Source: Chitinophaga sp. CF418 (GTDB taxonomy: Bacteria; Bacteroidota; Bacteroidia; Chitinophagales; Chitinophagaceae). Taken from it: DNA of 64,000 nt. Position 1 is the first letter of the stretch; the number at the start of each line of letters is the position of its first letter. The translations under genes and the position numbers were made by a program. The notes under the pieces were generated by a model. It ran no database searches. It had not been told where the DNA came from and saw only the letters and a list, made by a program, of their open reading frames with translations. The DNA lies in assembly GCF_900142925.1 (NCBI RefSeq), contig NZ_FRCN01000003.1, positions 461,300-525,299 of the forward strand. The letters are read 5' to 3'. Below, piece by piece: positions 1-11,000 of the stretch.

Positions 1-1516
1 ATACGCGGGTTGTCATCAGGTTTGGTCCCTGACGGGTAATTGCTTCTGCCAGGCTGCCGCTGTTCACGCTTTCTTCAGAAGGCGGGTATAACAGACGGCG
101 GGGAATAGTGCCACCAGTTGTATTTCCGGGAATATTTACCGGTGTTAATGCAGGATATCCGGTACGGCGCCAGTTAGCATGTATCTCCTGTTCATCGAGG
201 AATAAAGATATCCATTTCTCCTGTCCGATCATCGCTTTCATGGCCTCTGCACCACCTGTGAGCGGGTGCGCGGCCTGGTAAGCAGCGATCTTTTCCGGAG
301 CAATCACACCACCACTGCCAAACAATGCCCAGTTGCGCATAGAAGCCCCGATAGCGTCAGAAAATGCACCGGCAGCGCTTCCTTCCCACCAGCCATTCAC
401 ACCTGCTTCTGCCAGCAACAGATTCACTTCGGCAGCACTCATCAGGATGAAAGGAGCATTGTATTGAAGAATAGTAGCCGGATTAGGCTCTGAATAGCTG
501 GTAAAATCAGCCGGCTTATTCAACAGACCATTTTGCATACCTTTCTGGAGTGCGGTGCTGGTATCAGCTTTACCATTGTTCCATACTATAGCAATAACAT
601 TCAAACGCGGGTCATTGTTTGCCTTTAATGCGTCAATAAATGTATTGGCCAGCTTTCCACCCTCTGTATTGTTATTACCATTTGCCACTGCATAGTCGTT
701 AGACAACATGGCTGCTGCTGCAGGATTACGGTTGATAGCCTGTGATCCATCCACATACTTCATCGTAGCAATATCCCCGTCAGCAGTGATCACACCTCCG
801 GCAATTGCTTTCTTTACCCAGGTCTCAGCCACATCAGGCGCCTTTCTTGACAAACGCATCCCCAAACGCAGCATCAGGGAATATGCAAACTTCTTCCACT
901 TGTTCACATCACCGGAATAAATGAAGTCACCAGGACCGAAAGTAGCTACTGCGGGGTCCAGCTTAGCGGCTGCTTCATCCAGCTCTTTCAGCATGTCTGT
1001 ATAGATATCCTCCTGTGAGTCATATTTAGGTGTGAAGTTATTTTCTGTATATCCTTTCGCTGAAGCTGAATAAGGTATATCGCCATACATGTCTGTCAGG
1101 CGGTGCATGATGTACACTCTGAAGATACGGGCAATAGCCAGCTTGTTAGCATCAGCAGTATTATCTGCACTCAGTGCATTGAGGGTAGTGGCTATTTCAT
1201 TAACAGCGGTTGTATACCCTGTTGTAAAATAATCGTATGGATAGGTACCCTGCTGGAAATAATATTTATCACCGATACCAGGTACATCTTTGTAAGTAGC
1301 GAAATGTTGCATGGAACCGCCACAGGCCAGTACATCAGTAGCGAAATAGCTGTTTCCAAAAGCATCCAGCAAGGCCTTACTGAACATATATTCAGGCTGT
1401 ACTGTAGGTGATGCATCAGGATTGACATTCATTTCTTCGAATCCTTTATCACAGGACTGGAAAGCCAGTGTTGCCGCGATGGCTGTATATATTAAGCAAT
1501 TAAAGCGCATTTTCAT
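1..1516 (-). CDS. SusD/RagB-like nutrient-binding lipoprotein (3' part cut by window edge)
   Basis: Partial gene: it starts at the ATG at 1516 and is still open at base 1, giving about 505 residues. The N-terminus is a lipoprotein signal ending in a Cys at residue 22 (context AFQSC), so the protein should be anchored in the outer membrane. The following text (DKGFEEMNVNPDAS) and the later alpha-helical content resemble the SusD-like_2 group of SusD/RagB proteins, which cap a SusC channel and bind the incoming ligand. It lies 19 bases downstream of the SusC stop and is the last visible gene of the sigma-FecR-SusC-SusD operon. The ligand (glycan, peptide or other) cannot be told from the sequence. 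An alternative ATG sits two codons further in at 1510. The family call is firm; the substrate is unknown. Confidence 0.9.
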   Translation of the reverse strand, partial: MKMRFNCLIYTAIAATLAFQSCDKGFEEMNVNPDASPTVQPEYMFSKALLDAFGNSYFATDVLACGGSMQHFATYKDVPGIGDKYYFQQGTYPYDYFTTGYTTAVNEIATTLNALSADNTADANKLAIARIFRVYIMHRLTDMYGDIPYSASAKGYTENNFTPKYDSQEDIYTDMLKELDEAAAKLDPAVATFGPGDFIYSGDVNKWKKFAYSLMLRLGMRLSRKAPDVAETWVKKAIAGGVITADGDIATMKYVDGSQAINRNPAAAAMLSNDYAVANGNNNTEGGKLANTFIDALKANNDPRLNVIAIVWNNGKADTSTALQKGMQNGLLNKPADFTSYSEPNPATILQYNAPFILMSAAEVNLLLAEAGVNGWWEGSAAGAFSDAIGASMRNWALFGSGGVIAPEKIAAYQAAHPLTGGAEAMKAMIGQEKWISLFLDEQEIHANWRRTGYPALTPVNIPGNTTGGTIPRRLLYPPSEESVNSGSLAEAITRQGPNLMTTRV

Positions 1517-1535
1517 CCGTAGTAGTTTTAAGAGA

Positions 1536-4500
1536 TTAGAATTTCACCATCAGGTTCGCACCGAAGCTTCTTGTACGTGGAATACCGAACGCTTCAAAGC
1601 CCTGTGCATTACCATTTGTGTAGCTGGATTCCGGATCGAAGTTGTCAGTCTTTTTGTACAGGATGGCCAGGTTACGTGCCACAAAAGAAACGGAAGCACT
1701 CTGAACGAATTTCATCTTCTGTACAGGGATCTGATAACTGAAGATCACCTGGCGCAGTTTTACAAAGCTGCCATCAAACAGGAAGTGATCTGTATAGTTC
1801 TTGGTGTTGTCGTAATAGAGACGCAGATTCGCTACCGGGATCGTGTTGTGATATTCATTGCCGTTCTGGTCAACGCCATTCAGTTCCAGGCCGGTTTCCC
1901 TGCCTGCCAGTGTTTTCTTGTGCAGACCGAAACGGGTGGCGTATACATCTGTACCGGAGAATACTTTGTTACCAAACTTACCATCCACCAGGATATCCAG
2001 CGACAGGCGTTTGTAACTAAAGGTGTTGGTCAGACCCATTGTTAAAGGCGGTACACCCTTACCCAGGGCTACCAGGTCGCTCTTCTGCTCATAACCTGTT
2101 GTGCTGTTATACACAGTCTGTCCTTTTGCATTCTTCACGGTAGTGTATCCTTTGATAATACCATAAGGCTGTCCTACTGTGTTGTGGATGAATGCCCAGC
2201 TACCTACGCTCGTCGCCATCTGGAGAGTGGTAAGGCCTGCAGCCAGCTGCTCTACCTTGCTGGTATTATATGCCATATTGTAGCTCACATTCCAGGAGAA
2301 ATTCTTTGATTTAACAGGTGTACCGGTCAACAGTAACTCGATCCCTTTATTAGACAGCTTACCCACGTTCAGCAAAGCGTTGTTATAACCGGAAGCGGTA
2401 GATATGGCTGTACTTACGATATCGTCAGTTGTCTGTTTCTTATAGTATGTAAGGTCAATACCCAGTCTGTTATTGAAGAACTGCACCTCACCACCTATTT
2501 CATATGTAGTGGAGGTCAGCGGTTTCAGGTTGGAGTTGGTAACCAGGTTCACAAGGTTGGACTGTGTTACCTGTTGTACCGGACGGCCCAGGTGACCACC
2601 CTGTACCATAGAGTAAGTCTGGTTCAGAATATAAGGGTCAGGAGTAGCACCGCCCACCTGTGCCCATGAACTGCGCAGTTTTGCAAAGCTGATCACTTTC
2701 GGCAGTTTTACCGCATCTGACAGGATGAAACTACCACCTACAGACGGATAGAGGATGCTGTTGCTCTTTGGACTGAGCGTAGAGAACCAGTCCTGGCGTC
2801 CTGTGAAGTTCAGGAAGATGATAGATTTATAATCCAGGTCTACGGAACCAAACACTGAGTTGGTCGCTACTTTATTCCTTGTAGGCGTAGTAGTAGAAGT
2901 AGTCAGGTTGGTAGAGCTGTAGAAGAATGGAATGATAAACTGTGTACCGGTGATAGCGGTCTGGTTAGAATTGAAGCGGCGGGCATTCACACCAGCCAGT
3001 GCATTCACACCAATTGTACCTGCAATCTTGGTATTGTAGTTGGCAGTTACCATAGAGTTGGTTTCTGCTACTGCATTTCTCAGTTCGCTGTACTCACCTG
3101 CAGCTCCGGTTGTATATACCGTACCGGTAGGAATGATACCTACATAATTGTAGTTAAAGAAGTCACGGCTGACAGTCCCTTTTACGTACAGGTTCTTCAG
3201 CAGATCATACTTCACACTTGCCTGACCGATAAAACGGTTTTTGGTATCGTTGTTCTTAAACCTGTTGATAACAAAGTAAGGGTTAGATGCATACGCAGTT
3301 TCATTCCACTGGATCTCACGGCCGGTTGCATCATAACCGGGATCGAGCGAGCGGACATCCACCGTGTTGGCGATCATATAAACGCCCCAGTTGGGGTTAC
3401 CGGTGGCATCCCCTGAACTGGAGCGGTTGGTTGCATTCTCAACATTATATTGCGCTACAGCTTCTATGCTCAGTTTTTTACCCAGGAAAGCATTCAGGTT
3501 CAGGTTCGCGATCTTCTTGTCGAACTTGGAGTTTGGAACGATGCTTTTACTGTTGGTATTAGAGAGCGAGAAGCGGAAATTTATGTTTTCACTACCACCG
3601 TTGAATGCCACAGTATTAGTGTAGGTAGATCCTGTACGGTAGAAGTTTTTGATATTATCTTTCTGAGGAGAATAGGTATGCATTTTACCATCGAAAGCGA
3701 TGTATTGCGTACCATCCATTTTAGTACCCCATGAACGGCGGCCGTAGGTAATGGCTTCTGCCTGTGAAGTTGGCTTCAGCCCTTTATCGCCCTGACCATA
3801 TTCATACTGCCAGTCGGGCATTACCGCTGGTGTTTCCATCGTCATGGTAGTATTGTAGTCTACACCAATACCCTTACGTGCACGGCCTTTCTTGGTAGTA
3901 ATGAGGATAACGCCGTTTGCAGCACGGGAGCCGTATAGTGCAGCAGCAGAACCACCTTTCAATACACTGATGGTCTCAATATCATCAGGGTTGATACCGC
4001 CGATACCATCACCTCTGTCCACGTTCTGGCCACCGCCACCAGTAGTGGGTGCACCACCTGGTGTAGTGTTGTCTATGGGCATACCGTTCACTACATATAA
4101 AGGCTGGTTCTCACTACCCAGTGAACTGTTACCACGGATGATCACACGGCTGGAACCACCGGGACCGCTTGCCAGGCTGGTAGCGTTCACACCGGCTATC
4201 TTTCCGCTCAGTGCATTAGCGATGTTCACCTCACGTGCCTGTGTAAATTCACTACCTTTTACTTCTGTTACGGCATATACCAGCGCCTTTTTCTCTTTCC
4301 TGATACCGAGGGCTGTTACCACTACTTCAGACAGTGATTCATTGGCTTCTGCGAGGCTTACGGTTAATGGAGCACCTGCATCTGTTACATTCACTTCCTG
4401 TTTGCTAAAACCCATTGAGCTCACCACCAGTACGAAAGGAGGAGTAGCACCCTTCAGGTTCAGTTCAAAGCTACCATCAGCAGCAGCCATAGTAGCTACT

Positions 4501-4979
4501 GATGTGTTTCCTTTGAGCACAATGCTGGCGCCGGGAATAGGTGCACCATCAGGACCTGTCACCTTTCCTTTCAGCCTGTCAGCCATCAGGTTGTTTACAT
4601 TCAGTATGGTAGCAACTGTTGGCACATATATAGAATACTGTGTTTTGTTAACACGCATATAGGCTAATGAGAAATCAGACAGCAGCATCTTCAGGGCAGC
4701 TTCTGCTTCCATATGCTCTGCTTTTTCAATTAACTCAGCAGATACTACTTTCCCGTCTAATAGTCCCTCTTTATAGGCGATACGGATATTCTGGAACTTT
4801 TTCAGCTTTACTAAAGCTTCTTTCAGGGACACAGTAGCTGATACATGTTTTACAGGGATCTTATCAGACTGCCTCATGGCATACATCGTGGGCGTCTGTG
4901 CACTGGCAGATATGGTAATACCTGGCAGCAGGGCACAAGAGAGCAGCCCCAAAACGAGATTTTGGTTCAAAATGTTCAT
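1536..4979 (-). CDS. SusC/RagA-type TonB-dependent outer-membrane transporter with STN domain
   Basis: 1147 residues. In order: signal peptide (1-28), an STN domain (about 50-125), a carboxypeptidase-regulatory-like beta-sandwich (about 135-215), a TonB plug (about 222-365) and a large barrel ending in Phe (MVKF). The SusC signature is present around 340-365 (SVLKGG, YGSRAANGVILITTKKG). SusC proteins form the TonB-powered channel under a SusD lid. The STN domain is the part that touches FecR-type anti-sigma factors, which fits the FecR and sigma genes directly upstream (58-base gap to FecR). Ligand uptake is therefore expected to feed back on expression of this operon. The predicted barrel is complete and no frameshift was seen. 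Substrate unknown. Confidence 0.95.
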   Translation of the reverse strand: MNILNQNLVLGLLSCALLPGITISASAQTPTMYAMRQSDKIPVKHVSATVSLKEALVKLKKFQNIRIAYKEGLLDGKVVSAELIEKAEHMEAEAALKMLLSDFSLAYMRVNKTQYSIYVPTVATILNVNNLMADRLKGKVTGPDGAPIPGASIVLKGNTSVATMAAADGSFELNLKGATPPFVLVVSSMGFSKQEVNVTDAGAPLTVSLAEANESLSEVVVTALGIRKEKKALVYAVTEVKGSEFTQAREVNIANALSGKIAGVNATSLASGPGGSSRVIIRGNSSLGSENQPLYVVNGMPIDNTTPGGAPTTGGGGQNVDRGDGIGGINPDDIETISVLKGGSAAALYGSRAANGVILITTKKGRARKGIGVDYNTTMTMETPAVMPDWQYEYGQGDKGLKPTSQAEAITYGRRSWGTKMDGTQYIAFDGKMHTYSPQKDNIKNFYRTGSTYTNTVAFNGGSENINFRFSLSNTNSKSIVPNSKFDKKIANLNLNAFLGKKLSIEAVAQYNVENATNRSSSGDATGNPNWGVYMIANTVDVRSLDPGYDATGREIQWNETAYASNPYFVINRFKNNDTKNRFIGQASVKYDLLKNLYVKGTVSRDFFNYNYVGIIPTGTVYTTGAAGEYSELRNAVAETNSMVTANYNTKIAGTIGVNALAGVNARRFNSNQTAITGTQFIIPFFYSSTNLTTSTTTPTRNKVATNSVFGSVDLDYKSIIFLNFTGRQDWFSTLSPKSNSILYPSVGGSFILSDAVKLPKVISFAKLRSSWAQVGGATPDPYILNQTYSMVQGGHLGRPVQQVTQSNLVNLVTNSNLKPLTSTTYEIGGEVQFFNNRLGIDLTYYKKQTTDDIVSTAISTASGYNNALLNVGKLSNKGIELLLTGTPVKSKNFSWNVSYNMAYNTSKVEQLAAGLTTLQMATSVGSWAFIHNTVGQPYGIIKGYTTVKNAKGQTVYNSTTGYEQKSDLVALGKGVPPLTMGLTNTFSYKRLSLDILVDGKFGNKVFSGTDVYATRFGLHKKTLAGRETGLELNGVDQNGNEYHNTIPVANLRLYYDNTKNYTDHFLFDGSFVKLRQVIFSYQIPVQKMKFVQSASVSFVARNLAILYKKTDNFDPESSYTNGNAQGFEAFGIPRTRSFGANLMVKF

Positions 4980-5037
4980 AATTTTTTTTTACGTGTCCTA
5001 GTTTTTCCCGCAGCGTTACGCGCGTGTTTTCCCGCTG

Positions 5038-6093
5038 TTATTTTCCTGAAGTAATGACAAGCTCCTTCTCAGAAGGCTGTGCTATTTTGACGTTCAGCGT
5101 CGTGGTAATTACAGTCAATAGTTCTTCTACGTTGGCTACGTTGATATCTCCCTCTATCTTTAGCTTTTTGATTGATTGTTCACTGACTTTTACAGTGTAA
5201 CCATAATTGTCCTGCAATGTTTCTATTATCTCACTTAATGTGGCATCTGTAAACGTTAGCGGTACCTGTGTCCAACGTTTAATTGATTCTGGCTTATCTA
5301 TCTTTTTAGTTAGTAATAAATGATTGTCTGCATATTCAATATAATCGCCCGGCAGCATCACCACTGCTTTCGGTGCGGCGGTTCCGGAGAACCCTACCTG
5401 GATCTTTCCTGTTACCAGTCCTACTTTCGTTTTTCCGTGGCGACTTCTTACATTAAAGGAAGTTCCCAATACTTCTATTGTCAGGCCATTGCTATGCACC
5501 AGGAAGCGTTGTCCGGGTCTGATATTGGCAGTATCCCTGTTCAGGTGTTTTACATCGAAAAAAGCTTCCCCTTCTATCCATACTTCCCTGGATGAGATCG
5601 TATCCCATTTCTCATTGAAAGCAATGGAGGAAGAAGCGTTCAACGTTACTACTGAATGGTCGGGCAGCGTGATCGTTCTTTTTTCACCATAGCCTGTTGC
5701 TATGACTTCGCGTGCAGGTTTACCCAGCCTGTTATAGAGCAGGTAACCTCCCACGGTAGCGATCAGGACAATAGCTGCAGCCCTTACCCAGGTATTCATG
5801 CGACGGAGCAGCGCAGGACGGCGGTTGTTATTTGCTTCTATGGTAGCGGTGATCCTTTCAAGTACATGTGCCTTATTATCCCTGTTCTCCCACACTTCCT
5901 GCGAACGGTAAGTACGGATCACACTGACTGCAAACTCATAGTTGGCGGCAGCGGATGGGTACTCTAAAGGGAATTCGCTCCAGAACTGTGTTACAAGTGT
6001 ATCCTGTTCTTTACCTGACACCCATTTTATAAAGGCATCATCGTCCAGGAAGTCTTCCAATCTATATGTTGCATATTTCTCGTTGTTCATCAC
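5038..6093 (-). CDS. FecR-type anti-sigma factor
   Basis: 351 residues. An N-terminal cytoplasmic part of about 100 residues is followed by one membrane helix (about 103-121), a periplasmic FecR domain (about 130-245; ITLPDHSVVTLNASS and VLGTSFNVRS are typical) and a C-terminal DUF4974/STN-like domain (about 270-345). The protein should hold the sigma factor encoded 42 bases upstream and release or activate it when the STN domain of the partner SusC reports ligand. The gene order sigma-FecR-SusC-SusD is the standard Bacteroidota arrangement. Nothing unusual was seen in length or order of domains. Confidence 0.93.
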   Translation of the reverse strand: MMNNEKYATYRLEDFLDDDAFIKWVSGKEQDTLVTQFWSEFPLEYPSAAANYEFAVSVIRTYRSQEVWENRDNKAHVLERITATIEANNNRRPALLRRMNTWVRAAAIVLIATVGGYLLYNRLGKPAREVIATGYGEKRTITLPDHSVVTLNASSSIAFNEKWDTISSREVWIEGEAFFDVKHLNRDTANIRPGQRFLVHSNGLTIEVLGTSFNVRSRHGKTKVGLVTGKIQVGFSGTAAPKAVVMLPGDYIEYADNHLLLTKKIDKPESIKRWTQVPLTFTDATLSEIIETLQDNYGYTVKVSEQSIKKLKIEGDINVANVEELLTVITTTLNVKIAQPSEKELVITSGK

Positions 6094-6135
6094 GATATCC
6101 CAGATTTACTACTATTAGACATGACATGGTGGAAA

Positions 6136-6756
6136 TTATCCCTCCGGAATCATAATTTTTTTTGAAAAACTTTTGGAGAGGAAAAAGAGAACGCTTAAAA
6201 GCGTTAAGAAGCGTTTATCTGACACTTTTTGCAGGTTATCGAGTGCCTTATATAATAACTTGTAGGTTGAGCTCATATTAATATCCATAATGACAGCTAT
6301 CTCATCATAGGACATTCCCTCGTAAAAACGGAGGAAGATAATCTCCTGCTGGCGTGCAGGCAATGTATTGACCAGGGCGATCACCTGGTTCCTGAGTTCC
6401 TGTTCTTCCTGGCGGAAAGAGGCATCGGGGATGAAGTTCACTGCAAAGCCTCCCTGTCCGGAAGCATTATCCAGTTCTACAAATTTGGAAAGGGACTGTA
6501 TTTTACGGAACAATGCAGAGCGTAATGCTTTGTACAGGTAGTTCTTCACGGAGGCGGGATTGCCCAGCCGTGTACGGGTGGTCCATAATCTTACAAAAAG
6601 ATCATGTACTACATCCTGGATCAGGTCCGCATCCTGCGTAAACTTGCGGCCATAATTGTTCAACAGTTCATAAAATTCGCCGTAGAGCGCAGTAAAAGCA
6701 TCCCAATCCCCCTGTTTAAACGCATTCCACCATAACACGTGACTCTCCGATTGCAT
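6136..6756 (-). CDS. ECF sigma-70 factor (FecI-like)
   Basis: 206 residues with sigma region 2 (about 15-85; DLIQDVVHDLFVRLW is the -10 recognition part) and region 4 (about 125-180; LPARQQEIIFLRFYEGMSYDEIA followed by a helix-turn-helix). It should direct RNA polymerase to the promoter of the FecR-SusC-SusD genes that follow. The C-terminus is odd: after region 4 there is a tail of about 25 residues, strongly hydrophobic for the first dozen (LLSVLFFLSK), then basic. Such tails are seen in some Bacteroidota ECF factors; here it may be a weak membrane or FecR contact, which is inference. First gene of its operon. Confidence 0.93.
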   Translation of the reverse strand: MQSESHVLWWNAFKQGDWDAFTALYGEFYELLNNYGRKFTQDADLIQDVVHDLFVRLWTTRTRLGNPASVKNYLYKALRSALFRKIQSLSKFVELDNASGQGGFAVNFIPDASFRQEEQELRNQVIALVNTLPARQQEIIFLRFYEGMSYDEIAVIMDINMSSTYKLLYKALDNLQKVSDKRFLTLLSVLFFLSKSFSKKIMIPEG

Positions 6757-6832
6757 TGGCAGTAAGTTTAGGAAGACGATTGCCTAATAATACAAAAAAA
6801 ATATCGGCCAGTGGTAACATTTTCGTTCCACA

Positions 6833-7909
6833 TCAGATTTTTACGATGATATTTCTCTTATACATGATCCATACCGGTATGAACATCAGCAACACAAGTG
6901 TAATGGCTGCGGCCAGGGATGCATTGAAAGGTGAAAATATACCGGAGTAGCGGCTGAACATCCCCCCTGACATCCCTTTAAAGATCATAGGAATGGCTCC
7001 GGACAAAACATAGGCGGTAATGGCATTCCTGCCAAAGGCTACAAAAGGCGGTGTAAAACGACGGTATTGCTGCACATCAATGAACCAATAGGACAATGCC
7101 AGCCCCATAGCAGCCAATCCGCCGGTATAAAGCACGAAAGAGCTTGTCCAGAGGGACTTGTTGATCGGGAAAAACCCGTCCCATACCAGGCCAGCCAACA
7201 CAGCCAGAAAACCAGCAGAAAACAGCCAGGAAACCTTTTCTGCATCTTCTTTATCCTTACGGCGCAGCCAGTCGCCCGTCATAACACCCAGCAGCCCTGT
7301 TGAAATGGCCGGCAGGGTACTTAAAATGCCTTCAGGGTCCCAGGTACGGGCCTGCTTCCACAGGTGCCGCTCTCCCATTACCGTGCGGTCCAGCCAGGCC
7401 GCCAGGTTGGTACCTGGCTCCAGGTTCGCCGGGCCGATACCAGGCACAGGAACTACTGTCATGAGCAGCCAGTATATCACGAGAAACGAAAAACAAAGCC
7501 ATATACGGGCACTTGTATCCGTTTTAAGGTAAAGCAGGGAGATAATAAGAAAAACGATCGCAATGCGCTGTAAAACGCCCAGGATCCTCAGATTATAGAA
7601 GTCAAAGGAAGGGATGAGACGGAAAGCCAGTCCAATTCCAAAAAGGATGGCCGCCCGGCGGATAATATGCAGGATCAGTTTCCCATGCCCTCCTGCATCC
7701 GCTTTACGGCTACTTAGCGCAAAGGTGACAGATACCCCTACCATAAAGAGAAAGAAGGGAAATACCAGGTCGGTGGGTGTACAGCCATTCCATTTTGAAT
7801 GTTCCAGCGGAGGGTAGACATAGGACCAGCTTCCCGGGTTATTGACCAGGATCATAGCTGCCACGGTCAAACCCCTGAAAAAGTCGAGCGACAGGAGCCT
7901 TTGTTTCAT
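6833..7909 (-). CDS. HGSNAT/NagX-type membrane acyltransferase (DUF5009 family)
   Basis: 358 residues, polytopic, with about nine to ten hydrophobic segments. The N-terminus carries the family hallmark RLLSLDFFRGLTVAAMILVN, then NGCTPTDLVFPFFLFMVGVS. These match the heparan-alpha-glucosaminide N-acetyltransferase-like proteins (COG4299), which are thought to acetylate sugars such as amino sugars across the inner membrane. A conserved Asn/Arg-rich loop (FVAFGRNAITAYV) lies near the end, as in relatives. The gene stops 76 bases upstream of the sigma gene start and shares its direction, so it could be cotranscribed with it, but it has no obvious link to that operon. The substrate is unknown; family assignment is good. 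Confidence 0.85.
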   Translation of the reverse strand: MKQRLLSLDFFRGLTVAAMILVNNPGSWSYVYPPLEHSKWNGCTPTDLVFPFFLFMVGVSVTFALSSRKADAGGHGKLILHIIRRAAILFGIGLAFRLIPSFDFYNLRILGVLQRIAIVFLIISLLYLKTDTSARIWLCFSFLVIYWLLMTVVPVPGIGPANLEPGTNLAAWLDRTVMGERHLWKQARTWDPEGILSTLPAISTGLLGVMTGDWLRRKDKEDAEKVSWLFSAGFLAVLAGLVWDGFFPINKSLWTSSFVLYTGGLAAMGLALSYWFIDVQQYRRFTPPFVAFGRNAITAYVLSGAIPMIFKGMSGGMFSRYSGIFSPFNASLAAAITLVLLMFIPVWIMYKRNIIVKI

Positions 7910-8049
7910 TTACATTGCGATTTTGTTCTGGTTGAGTATTGCCTTGGGGGTTAAGATAATAGAATAATTTTTATATTGCACCATAACTGTATCTGGAAAA
8001 TATTTCCACTTTCGTAACCCTGGTTTAGCCCGTAGAAAAACCTCTTAGC

Positions 8050-11000
8050 ATGTTAGTAAGTAATAAGCATTTTGTACCCGTTATTGGCCTTGATATCCAT
8101 ATTGTACTGCTATTTGGATTTCCCATCCCACTGCCGCATCCATATATCGGATTTGTAATAGATCCCATGGATTACATTCCTTTTATTGGTGCTACGACGA
8201 AAGTCAACCATGTACCCCGGGGTGTGAGCGACACCAGTGGCATTATCATCATATTCATGCACTTCCCTATGGGTGGTCCCTGGGTGCTGGCTCCATTGAT
8301 CGGACATGACTCCGTCAACTTTTATGGCAGCAAAAAAGTAAAGACGGAAGGCCGCCTCATGAGTCCCGCCGGACACATGCTGATGACCTGCAATGATATT
8401 GGCCTTCCCCTTTCCCTGCAACCGGGTAAAAAGATGAAGCCCCGGCCCAGCATGTACCTGCCCACCTCCTTCTCCATTCCGTTGTCGTTCGGCAAGCCTG
8501 TAATGGTAGGCGGCCCCTATGTGCCCGATTGGGCCGGTGTGCTGATCAACCTGCTGGCTTCTTATGGATTTGGCGCACTCATGAAAGGACTGAAAAAGGT
8601 GGTCACAAAATTCAACCATGCACTACAGAAGACCCTTGGCAGTAATAAACTCAGTAACTTTCTCTGTAAACTTGGACTGGAACCTGTTGACCTCGTACAG
8701 GGCATCGTTATATATGATGGTACAGACTTCGAACTGCCCGGCCCCATTCCGCTTACATGGGCACGCTCATGGAACAGTGATAGCCCACACAAGGGTGTAC
8801 TGGGGCATGCCACGCATTTCTCCTATGATATGCGTGTGCAGGAATTTGTACAGGAAGGCATCACGCTCGTATTGCTGAAAAACGGCCGTAGCGCCGTCTT
8901 TGAATATACTCCCACCGGAATGCCCAGCGAGTATAACCGTCATGAACAGCTTACGCTCACACGGACAGATATCAACAGCTACCTGCTCTACGATCAGAAG
9001 GAAAAACTTTTTTATACGTTCCATAAACTGCATCCTGCTGACCGGCAATACCGTCTTGTATCCATTCATGACAAAGCCGGATTTATCATCACCTTCCACT
9101 ATAACTTCAAAGGCGATCTTCAACGTATCATCGACACTGCCGGCAGACAACTGCATGTAGAAAATGATAAAAGCGGCAGGATCATCCGGGTAACAGCTCA
9201 CCACCGTGGGCAGGAACGCCTCATGGTAAGTTATGAATACAATGAAGCCGGCGATCTTTCCGCCATCATTGATGCCAACAGCAAAGCTATCCGGATGATC
9301 TATGAAGATCACCTGATGATACAAAGAACAGACAGGAACGGACAATCCTTCTACTGGGAATATGACCGGCAGCGCCGTTGTATCCACGCCTGGGGAGAAA
9401 AAGGTGTACTGGAAGGATATATTGCATATTATCCTGAGAAAGGATACAATGTGCTCACTGATTCTCTCGGGCAGGAAACCACCTACTATTACACGCCAGA
9501 CTTTGTGGTACACCAGGTCAAAGATGCACTCGGTCATTCCACATTTACAGAATACACTGAAAATTTTGAGATATACAGGTATATAGACGAAGAAGGAAAT
9601 GCCACAGGATTTTCCTATGATGAATGGGGTAACTGTGTTGCCTTCACAAAAGCGGATGGCGCCACACAATCATTCGCCTATGATGAAGAAGGCAATCTTC
9701 TGCTTGTTAGAGCTGCACAAGGCGACACCCGCAGCTATGTATACAATGAACATAATGGTCAGATACATACCATTACAGAAGCCGATGGCAGCCTCGTGAT
9801 GTTTGCATATGATCAACAGCAACTAATACGCAAAGTAGAAAGATTACGCTCTGGCAGCACCTCACTGGAATATGACGAAGACTTCAACCTGACCGCTGTC
9901 ACATTACCCGATGGTGGTACATACGGCTGGCAATATGATGCGTGGGGCCAATGTATCCAATCCAATAATCCGCAGCAGGAAGCGCAGCACTTCCAATACG
10001 ATACCCTGGGCAGGGTTACTGATATCAGGACGCCCGACGGCAATCACATCCGGCTGGGGTATAATGCTTATGATGAAGTTATTCATGCAAAAGACAAACA
10101 CCACGATATCCGTTTCACTTATACACAGTTGGGCAGCCTGCAATCCAGGGAAGAGAACGGCGCCAAAATACACTTCCTGCTCGATACAGAAGAACGCCTG
10201 GTAGCTGTTGTCAATGAACATGGAGAAAGCTATCGCTTTAAGCGGGACCAGCGTGGACAGGTCATTCAGGAGACAGGCTTTGATAATGTGTCCCGCTACC
10301 TGAAAAGGGATGCTAAAGGAAATGTAATAAGAATAGACCGTCCGGGTAAAAGATCTACCGTTTATGAATACGATTACAACTACCGCTTAACGAGAGCTGA
10401 ACATAGTGACGGCAGCTGGGAAACATTTACTTACAATCGTAATAGCCAGCTGATGGAAGCCATCAATGAAAACAGCACCATCCGATTCGAAAGAGATGTA
10501 CTCGGCAATATTGTGAAAGAATACCAGAACGGACATGAGATCAGCACTGAATTCAATAAGTATGGCAAACGACTCCATGTCAGCAGCAGCCTGGGGGCAG
10601 ACATCCGGTATGATCGCAACTTCAACGGTGTAGTAACAGGTATCACTGCCACTGATGGCAACATCGATGATCACTGGACAGCACAGATCGGCAGGAACCT
10701 GCGGGGGCTTGAAACAGAAAGATTGTTGCCGGGAGGAATTACAAGCAGGCGTGTTTACGATGATGCCGGCCTGCCGGCACATCATAGCGTAAGTCATCAT
10801 TCACGCACCTTACGAAGCAGATATTACCGCTGGGATGCCAATCAGCAATTACGGCAGATCATTAATGCACTCGATAAAGGAGTAAGTACATTCAGTCATG
10901 ATAGCTTCGGTCACCTTGCCAGAGCGCAGTATGAAGACGGGCAATACGACTATCGTCTGCCCGATAAAATGGGCAACCTGTATAAAACACCTGAACGCAA

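Noticed and set aside
3892..4662. 256-codon open frame on the plus strand
   Set aside because: It is antisense to the plug and N-terminal part of the SusC gene and has no signal, domain or start context of its own.
8767..9669. 300-codon open frame on the minus strand
   Set aside because: It is antisense to the RHS repeats; its regular composition comes from the repeats on the other strand.
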